From positions 1-62,781 of IMG/VR virus record IMGVR_UViG_3300030202_003006: a stretch of 62,781 bases of DNA; one strand, written 5' to 3'. The translations under genes and the position numbers were made by a program. Shown here piece by piece: positions 57,127-62,781 of the stretch (positions are counted from its first letter, which is position 1; the number at the start of each line of letters is the position of its first letter). The stretch comes from a virus. Under the pieces are notes generated by a model. That model ran no database searches, had not been told where the DNA came from, and saw only the letters and a program-made list of their open reading frames with translations.

Positions 57127-59859
57127 ATGTCGACAAACCCATTAGATAAAGCAACCACAGAAGAAATAGAAAAGTTTTTACACGGTAATGACCCGGAAGA
57201 ATACATCGTATCGTTAGAATATGGTTGGCGTTCTGGTAGAATTTACAAAATTAAAGAATACCCAGATAGAGGTAAAGTTATTGAGTCAGACACCTTTATT
57301 CCTTTTTGTTGGGTTGGGGATTTAAGTAAAAAAAATTTTTACAATGGTAGTAAAGAACAACAAAAAGCTGCTATTTCTAAACATGGAATATTAATAGAAA
57401 AATTAGAGTCCGGGGACGACGACCGATTAAAAAACGGACTAACATACCTTATAAAAACAACCAAAAGTTATAGAGACCTAGTTTCTTTTTTTAGACAAGG
57501 TGGGATTAATCCTTGGGATAGTGAAAATAGAGACGCTATAATGATACTCCCACCTATAGAACAATATTTAGTACAGAAAAAGAAAAGATTATTTAAAGGT
57601 TTTGAGGAGTATGATGATATCCATAGATTTGTTTTTGACCTGGAGACTACAGCATTAGACCCAGAAGACGGTAGAATTTTTATGGTTGGGATGAAGGATA
57701 ATAGAGGTTTTGAGAAAGTGATAGAAATTGGTGATAGTGAGGTAGAGGAATCAGAAGCTATATATGAGTTTTTTGACACAATAGATTTACTTAAACCAAC
57801 AATTATTGGTGGTTACAATTCTTCTAACTTTGACTGGAATTGGTTATTTAAAAGAGCGGAAATATTAAAGATGGATACAACTAGGTTTAAAACACTAAAC
57901 CCAAACGAAGGTTATAAAATTAATGATGGGGTATTAAAATTAGGTGCAGAAATAGAAGATTATAAACAAATAAAAATATGGGGATATAATTCATTAGATA
58001 TAGCACACGCTGTTAGACGTGCACAAACTATTAATTCTGAAATAAAAAGTTGGGGTCTAAAATATATAACTCAATTTTCTAAGTCTGAAAAACCTAATCG
58101 AGTTTATGTTGCGGGTGATAAAATCGCTTCAACATACAGAGAAAATAAAGAATTTTATTTAAATGTGGAAAATGGTAAATATAAACCAGTAGGTTCTGAA
58201 GGTTTATACAACATAGATAAGAAATTTCCTAATGTTTATAAGAAGGTTGGTGGTGCAGAAATAGTAGAAAGGTATTTAATGGATGATTTGTGGGAAACTA
58301 TGGAAGTAGACGGACAATTTAACCAAGCTTCATTTTTATTGGCGAGTATGGTACCTACTTCATACGAAAGGGTGTCAACTATGGGTACCGCTACATTATG
58401 GAAAATGTTGATGTTAGCTTGGTCTTATCATAGAGGATTAGCTGTTCCCGCAAAAGAATCAAAAAGACCTTTTGTTGGTGGGCTATCTAGATTAGTTAAG
58501 ACAGGATATTCCACAAACGTATTAAAATTAGATTTTAGTTCACTATACCCCTCCATCCAACTAGTACATAATGTTTTTCCGGAATGTGATGTAACAGAAG
58601 CTATGAAGGGTATGTTAAAATATTTTAGAGATACTAGAATTATGTATAAAAATTTAGCTTCAGAATATTACTCAAAAGATAAAAAGAAGTCAGAATCTTA
58701 TGGTAGAAAACAATTACCTATTAAGATTTTTATTAATTCTATGTTTGGTTCTTTATCTGCACCACAAGTTTTCCCTTGGGGTGATATGAACATGGGAGAA
58801 AAAGTAACTTGTACAGCTAGACAATACTTAAGACAAATGGTTAGATTTTTTATGGATAAAGGTTATGACCCACTAGTGATGGATACTGATGGTGTTAACT
58901 TTTCTTGTCCCGAAGATGTAGAAAGTAGAAGTTATGTAGGTTTAGGTAATAACGAATTAGTGAAAAAAGATAAATCTTATTCTGGTAGTGAGGCTGATGT
59001 AGCTGAATACAATGATTTGTTTATGAGGGGTGAAATGGGTCTAGATACAGATGGTCAATGGCCTTCCTGTATTAATGTCGCTAGAAAAAATTACGCTTTA
59101 TTAATGCCTAATGGTACAGTAAAGTTAACCGGTAATTCTATAAAATCTAAAAAAATACAAGGTTACTTAGAAGAATTTATAGATGTGGGATTAAGGTTAC
59201 TATTAGAAGGTAAGGGTGCTGATTTTGTAGAATATTACTACGAATATTTAGAAAAAATATATAACAAAGACATATTATTAGCAAAAATAGCTAATAAATC
59301 TAGAGTTAAACAAACAATAGAAGCGTACAAGAAAAGATGTACCCAAAGAACAAAATCTGGTAGTCTTATGGCTAGACAGGCACATATGGAATTAGTAATA
59401 AAAGATAATATACCGGTATCTTTGGGTGATACCATCTACTATGTAAATAATGGGACAGCTATGTCTCATGGTGATGTACAAAGAAAGAAAAAGAAGGACG
59501 GTACACAAGAAATTATACTTAATTCTTATTTAATATCAGAGAATGATTTAGAGAATGGGATGAAGGGAGAATATAATGTACCAAGATACATCTCCACTTT
59601 TAATAAAAGAGTAGAACCATTATTAGTTTGTTTTAAACCAGAAGTTAGAGAATCTTTACTTAAAAAGAAACCAGAAGACCGAGAATATTATACAAAAAGT
59701 CAATGTGAATTAATTAACGGAATACCAAGAAAAGAAGCTGACCAGGACTTACTAGAAGAAATTCTTAAACTATCACCAGAAGAAAATATGTTTTGGGAAA
59801 AAACAGGGGTTAGTGAGAATTATTTTATGGAAGAATTAGGAATCCTTAACACCGTCTGA
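57127..59859 (+). CDS. 43: Family B DNA polymerase (T4 gp43-like)
   Basis: Replicative DNA polymerase with proofreading. Exonuclease motifs: Exo I FVFDLETTALD (Asp171, Glu173), Exo II NSSNFDWNW, Exo III YLMDDLWET. Polymerase motifs: A, KLDFSSLYPSI (Asp469), B, LPIKIFINSMFGSLS (about 531-545), and C, MDTDGVNF (Asp586, Asp588), plus the KxY-like region around ARQAHMEL. At 910 residues it matches T4 gp43 (898); no intein or split is visible. The host-type promoter suggests early transcription. The 3' end overlaps the convergent tail-fibre gene by 24 bases. Confidence 0.97.
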   Translation: MSTNPLDKATTEEIEKFLHGNDPEEYIVSLEYGWRSGRIYKIKEYPDRGKVIESDTFIPFCWVGDLSKKNFYNGSKEQQKAAISKHGILIEKLESGDDDRLKNGLTYLIKTTKSYRDLVSFFRQGGINPWDSENRDAIMILPPIEQYLVQKKKRLFKGFEEYDDIHRFVFDLETTALDPEDGRIFMVGMKDNRGFEKVIEIGDSEVEESEAIYEFFDTIDLLKPTIIGGYNSSNFDWNWLFKRAEILKMDTTRFKTLNPNEGYKINDGVLKLGAEIEDYKQIKIWGYNSLDIAHAVRRAQTINSEIKSWGLKYITQFSKSEKPNRVYVAGDKIASTYRENKEFYLNVENGKYKPVGSEGLYNIDKKFPNVYKKVGGAEIVERYLMDDLWETMEVDGQFNQASFLLASMVPTSYERVSTMGTATLWKMLMLAWSYHRGLAVPAKESKRPFVGGLSRLVKTGYSTNVLKLDFSSLYPSIQLVHNVFPECDVTEAMKGMLKYFRDTRIMYKNLASEYYSKDKKKSESYGRKQLPIKIFINSMFGSLSAPQVFPWGDMNMGEKVTCTARQYLRQMVRFFMDKGYDPLVMDTDGVNFSCPEDVESRSYVGLGNNELVKKDKSYSGSEADVAEYNDLFMRGEMGLDTDGQWPSCINVARKNYALLMPNGTVKLTGNSIKSKKIQGYLEEFIDVGLRLLLEGKGADFVEYYYEYLEKIYNKDILLAKIANKSRVKQTIEAYKKRCTQRTKSGSLMARQAHMELVIKDNIPVSLGDTIYYVNNGTAMSHGDVQRKKKKDGTQEIILNSYLISENDLENGMKGEYNVPRYISTFNKRVEPLLVCFKPEVRESLLKKKPEDREYYTKSQCELINGIPRKEADQDLLEEILKLSPEENMFWEKTGVSENYFMEELGILNTV

Positions 59860-60816
59860 CGCTACAATAACCCAATAGTTTAGGGCATCTACAAAAACCA
59901 ATTCAACACAACTATCACCTTCTAAAGATATACTTTTCCATTTATTATCTATGAAACCACGGTCTGGTATTATATTAACACCAGCCAAAGATTTTATTTT
60001 GACTTTTTTATCTTTTTTAGTGTTTAAAAGTACATCACAAGGATTAGTGGCTATAATTAAATATTCACCATTAGTGGTATAATTGTAATCTATTACTTTA
60101 GTTGTGTTATCTTCTAAAGTTTCCCCTTTTTCGGATTTATTATGTAGTTCTTTAATTAGTTGTAAAAGAGCGACCGACAATAGCTTATAATGTATATTAT
60201 CTGGTTCATCGTCTTTATTATAACCAACTAATTCATGTAAACCTAATTGGTGTAGTTCTTCAGCTATCATTCCATAACCAGGTAATCCACTATCTTTGTA
60301 TGTAAATTTATAAGCTGGTAAATCTAGTAATGGCAAATATCTATTAGATGGTAGTTTTTCTAAATCTTTTTTATACCTTAAAGATGAGGAACTCCCTAAG
60401 GTAACATTACCATATGTGTCTATTAATAAATCATTTCCCGAACCATGAAATCCTTCAGCCACTAAACCAGTTCTTTTTATTTGTAGAGTACTTGCGGTTA
60501 AATATATATTACCAGAAGTACCAGTAATTGGGTTAGATGGTTTTTTACCGATAGATAAAACTGGGGTATGACCCGTAACATTAGTAAAATTAGTAATCGT
60601 AACATTACAACTTGCGGATGTTGCGGAAAAGGCACCAATTGTAAAGGTATCACCTGTTGAACACGCTAGACAATTATTACATGCTGCTGGTGGTACAAAT
60701 ATAGGTGACTTTACATAAAAATCTTCGTAAAATCTAGTAGAACCAGAAAATGTAGCTGTCGTGTTAGAAGCTTGTCTTAGTTGTCTATTATAATCTATTT
60801 TTGTAAAAAATCCCAT
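59836..60816 (-). CDS. Tail fibre protein with S74 intramolecular chaperone domain
   Basis: 326 residues. The N-terminal part is a beta-rich fibre shaft (FSGSTRFYEDFYVKSPIFVP, NCLACSTGDTF). The peptidase S74 domain follows: TLGSSSSLRYKKDLEKLPSN (Ser/Lys dyad region), LLDLPAYKFTYKD, GYGMIAEELHQLG, YKLLSVALLQLIKELHN; it trimerises the fibre and cuts itself off. Unusually, about 90 residues follow the helical end of the domain, ending in ALNYWVIVASDGVKDS, whereas S74 is normally terminal. The gene converges on the DNA polymerase with a 24-base overlap of coding ends. Confidence 0.85.
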   Translation of the reverse strand: MGFFTKIDYNRQLRQASNTTATFSGSTRFYEDFYVKSPIFVPPAACNNCLACSTGDTFTIGAFSATSASCNVTITNFTNVTGHTPVLSIGKKPSNPITGTSGNIYLTASTLQIKRTGLVAEGFHGSGNDLLIDTYGNVTLGSSSSLRYKKDLEKLPSNRYLPLLDLPAYKFTYKDSGLPGYGMIAEELHQLGLHELVGYNKDDEPDNIHYKLLSVALLQLIKELHNKSEKGETLEDNTTKVIDYNYTTNGEYLIIATNPCDVLLNTKKDKKVKIKSLAGVNIIPDRGFIDNKWKSISLEGDSCVELVFVDALNYWVIVASDGVKDS

Positions 60817-60817
60817 A

Positions 60818-61954
60818 CTAAACTACGAATATTGAACCTGGGTTCATAGGTCTGAAACCTAATGATTTATTTAAATTTTCAGCCTCCAAAGCTTTTCTTT
60901 CTAACATTTTATCGTTTCTAAGTCTTTCTAACCTAGCCGTTAATTCTTCTATAAGTTTTGCGTATTCATCTTTAGCTTCACTTAATAAAGTATCGTACTC
61001 CATAGTTAATTCTGAATCTGGTGTTTTTAGGTTACCCTGAAATTTACCCCTAACTCTACCTAACATTTCTTTTGCTTTTGCAAAAAAGTACCTTCTAACC
61101 CATGCTTGTGCTGGGGGGTTTAATCTAGTGTAGGTCATCTCCTCTAAATCTACATCACTAGGTAGTAGTACAATATCTTTGTTTTCTTCTAAACAAGCGT
61201 CTCTATTTTCAGGTCCAGCGTCATAATACCAGTACCAAACCCTGTGTTGATTATTCATAATACTACCAAAGTCAAATCTACCACCAGGTACATTATATAA
61301 ATGAACATATTTAGGTCCGTGTACACCACCAGCACCAGCTGTAATTCTATAAGTCATATCCCCACCTATTAGTCTATTTTTTAAATTTCTGTCCTGCATT
61401 CTTAACATAATGTCAAAAGCTGGCATTAAAAAGTAGGAACCTTGTATACCCATTTGAGCAAAACCACCAGGACCACCCAGACCCATACCACCACCAAAAC
61501 CACCAAAAGCACCTAGAAATGGGTCAATAAAAGACTCATTTAATTCTGCTCTACTATACCACATAATCTCATTAATTTCTCTTCCAGCTGGAATTTGGTA
61601 TATTTGAGTATTAGCACTTAGTGTAAAGTAGTCTTGTTTTAATTGGTAGGGACCTCCGGCTTGTAACCCAACTATTTTAGAGTAAGCGTAAGTGAATGAA
61701 GTTTCAAAACTTAAGTCCCTAGTTAGAAAAGCACTAGTTAGTGATATAACATCTAGGTCTTGACCATATAAGGAAGACCATTGATTTTCAATTAACCAAT
61801 CCTGTACATATTGGCCATAATCTAATATGGACAATTCTAAGGCGGTATCTAACATTTCATCTTCTAATTCTACACCTCTAAGTGGTGCACCTAAAAGATG
61901 ACGTATTTGTGTAAATAATCTTTGTCTTTTTACTGGGTCTATTGTTGCTGGCAT
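60818..61954 (-). CDS. Probable neck or head-completion protein (gp13-like)
   Basis: 378 residues. Starts MPATIDPVKRQRLFTQIRHL; a Gly-rich insertion lies around 150-175 (AFGGFGGGMGLGGPGGFAQM). The C-terminal third is the clearest clue: RLNPPAQAWVRRYFFAKAKE and MLGRVRGKFQGNLKTPDSEL, then a long helix around EYDTLLSEAKDEYAKLIEEL. This W-x-R/K-x-Y-x-x-A-x-A-K-E-x-L-G-R-x-R-G-K-x motif is what I associate with neck proteins of T4-like phages; the match is by memory. It has its own late-type box. Alternatives: another head-tail connector or baseplate protein. Confidence 0.6.
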   Translation of the reverse strand: MPATIDPVKRQRLFTQIRHLLGAPLRGVELEDEMLDTALELSILDYGQYVQDWLIENQWSSLYGQDLDVISLTSAFLTRDLSFETSFTYAYSKIVGLQAGGPYQLKQDYFTLSANTQIYQIPAGREINEIMWYSRAELNESFIDPFLGAFGGFGGGMGLGGPGGFAQMGIQGSYFLMPAFDIMLRMQDRNLKNRLIGGDMTYRITAGAGGVHGPKYVHLYNVPGGRFDFGSIMNNQHRVWYWYYDAGPENRDACLEENKDIVLLPSDVDLEEMTYTRLNPPAQAWVRRYFFAKAKEMLGRVRGKFQGNLKTPDSELTMEYDTLLSEAKDEYAKLIEELTARLERLRNDKMLERKALEAENLNKSLGFRPMNPGSIFVV

Positions 61955-61969
61955 ATTATATCCTTTCTA

Positions 61970-61977
61970 TATAAATA
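61970..61977 (-). promoter_or_regulatory. Putative late promoter box TATTTATA
   Basis: Minus-strand TATTTATA followed by TAGAAAG, 15 nt before the ATG at 61954; the same TATTTATATAGAAA string recurs before the gene at 62651. Confidence 0.5.
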
Positions 61978-61993
61978 CTTAGAAGTTGGCATT

Positions 61994-62017
61994 AAAAAAG
62001 GCCCCTAAAAGGCCTTC
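61994..62017 (-). terminator. Rho-independent terminator (minus strand)
   Basis: On the minus strand AAGGCC/GGCCTT (6 bp) around a 7-nt loop, then six T. It lies after the gene at 62043 and before the next late-type box. Confidence 0.65.
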
Positions 62018-62042
62018 ATTAATATATTTTAATTTTTAGTTA

Positions 62043-62651
62043 TTATCTTGATTCACAGAATGCTTTTGCAAGTCCAGCTCTACGACTCCAGATACCACCT
62101 TCTTTTTTGGCAGCGTCCCAACATTTTTTGTCACAACCACCATCATATCCATGGTCATCACACCACTCATGAAATACACCTTCAGTACCTCTTTTTTCTA
62201 TATCTTTTTCTACACCTTGCATCCAATCTTCACGTTCTGTGATTACTCTTTCTACAATTCTTCTTAGTGTGTTTTCATTAATCTTAACAACTTTATCTTC
62301 TCTAATACCTTCTAAAGCGTTATACATTTTTCCATAACCTTCAGAGTTTTCATTTCTTTCAGTTACTTCTTTTTCTTCGTTTTGTTCTTTTTCTTGTATC
62401 TCACCATCTGTTATATTATCATATAAATCCTCTATATATCTTTTAGCATTTTTAATTTTTTTATTCATAGCTTTTGTTATTGTAACATCACCTATTTTTT
62501 GACCTGTGGTAACCTGGTCTAATTTTTTTAATGCGTCAAACGAGTTTTTTAAATCTTTTTTTAGTGCGGTTTCGGAACGTGCACTTTTTTCTTCAGTTAA
62601 TGTGGTTAACTGCTTTTTAAGTTGTTTTTTCGTCAATTCTTTTTTATTCAT
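62043..62651 (-). CDS. Unknown 202-aa protein with Cys-rich C-terminal module
   Basis: The N-terminal 150 residues are charged helix (NKKELTKKQLKKQLTTLTEE, KKIKNAKRYIEDLYDNITDG), including KINENTLRRIVERVITERED, which resembles the ITESxL-type helices elsewhere. The C-terminal 60 residues form a compact Cys/Trp-rich module (GVFHEWCDDHGYDGGCDKKC, then GGIWSRRAGLAKAFCESR) of a form recurring at the ends of small phage proteins. No named family. It has a late-type box upstream and its own terminator; a packaged head protein is possible. Confidence 0.65.
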   Translation of the reverse strand: MNKKELTKKQLKKQLTTLTEEKSARSETALKKDLKNSFDALKKLDQVTTGQKIGDVTITKAMNKKIKNAKRYIEDLYDNITDGEIQEKEQNEEKEVTERNENSEGYGKMYNALEGIREDKVVKINENTLRRIVERVITEREDWMQGVEKDIEKRGTEGVFHEWCDDHGYDGGCDKKCWDAAKKEGGIWSRRAGLAKAFCESR

Positions 62652-62665
62652 AACAATTGTTTCTA

Positions 62666-62673
62666 TATAAATA
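62666..62673 (-). promoter_or_regulatory. Putative late promoter box TATTTATA
   Basis: Minus-strand TATTTATATAGAAA, box ending 14 nt before the ATG at 62651. Confidence 0.5.
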
Positions 62674-62690
62674 TAAGGAAATGTTGGTTT

Positions 62691-62781
62691 TTACAGACCG
62701 CTTAAAATTTCCCCTAAAATATCTTCTTCATTAATGTTATCACCCATAACAGTATCTATGACTGATTTCTTTTTGTTTACC
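62691..62781 (-). CDS. 3' end of an unknown gene
   Basis: An open frame enters at the window edge and ends at a TAA (62691-62693). The visible C-terminus is VNKKKSVIDTVMGDNINE followed by EDILGEILSGL, about 29 residues. It is acidic and helical; too little is visible to identify the protein. The gap to the next gene carries that gene's late-type box, so the two are separately promoted or partly co-transcribed. Confidence 0.5.
   Translation of the reverse strand, partial: VNKKKSVIDTVMGDNINEEDILGEILSGL

Noticed and set aside
57127-59859. Intein or homing endonuclease in DNA polymerase
   Set aside because: All exonuclease and polymerase motifs are contiguous at normal spacing; length equals the T4 enzyme.
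1-62781. tRNA genes, CRISPR arrays, insertion sequences
   Set aside because: Intergenic gaps are short and I saw no cloverleaf-like segment, no spaced direct repeats and no transposase; a tRNAscan-SE run would settle the tRNA question.

Overview
This window looks like part of a large contractile-tailed phage of the distant T4 type, probably infecting a Bacteroidota (Flavobacteria-like) host. The phage assignment rests on T4-style genes: large terminase, portal, prohead protease, scaffold and major capsid protein in a row (T4 17-20-21-22-23 order), a gp55-type late sigma factor, a family B DNA polymerase, PhoH, and tail or baseplate proteins. The host assignment is an inference from four things: very A+T-rich DNA, A-rich leaders without Shine-Dalgarno sequences, three promoters matching the Bacteroidota form TTTG-N19/20-TAnnTTTG, and a small protein resembling the Bacteroidota DUF4494 family. 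Almost every base is coding; no gap exceeds about 120 bases, and I saw no tRNA, CRISPR array, IS element, intein or homing endonuclease.

Layout. 1-557 (minus): 5' part of a gene with an HExxH motif. 578-4654: divergent ClpC-like ATPase and full-length DnaK, separated by two host-type promoters and a cluster of TGACAT half-sites. 4729-19832 (plus): glutaredoxin, KTSC protein, nucleotidyltransferase, several unknown acidic or virion-like proteins, then the head module. 19921-20211: small two-helix membrane protein, closed by a bidirectional terminator. 20266-26625 (minus): baseplate/tail-like structural genes. 26642-51275 (minus): an apparently continuous operon of about 24.6 kb ending in the late sigma gene. 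It holds PhoH, dUTPase, a previously hidden CDGSH iron-sulfur protein, and a glycan-synthesis island: about 12 candidate glycosyltransferases, GDP-fucose synthesis (Gmd, Fcl), a GT10 fucosyltransferase, an aminotransferase, three methyltransferases, a sulfotransferase, and fused sugar-activation enzymes. 51328-54000 (minus): small unknown proteins. 54051-57070 (plus): large Cys-rich tail protein and a small baseplate-like protein. 57127-59859 (plus): DNA polymerase. 59836-62781 (minus): S74-type tail fibre, a neck-like protein, a small Cys-rich protein and the 3' end of another gene.

How it fits together. Two promoter classes are visible. Genes expected to act early (dnaK, clpC-like, DNA polymerase) carry host-like promoters. 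Virion genes repeatedly carry TATTTATA just before the start codon; this is the likely late promoter read by the phage gp55-like sigma. One such box lies immediately after the sigma gene (26629-26636), where the long early/middle operon gives way to late structural genes. The most novel content is the glycan island. In particular, a GatZ/KbaZ-like aldolase fused to an NTF2-like domain lies next to a fused nucleotidyltransferase-kinase, which suggests a dedicated, perhaps undescribed, activated-sugar pathway.
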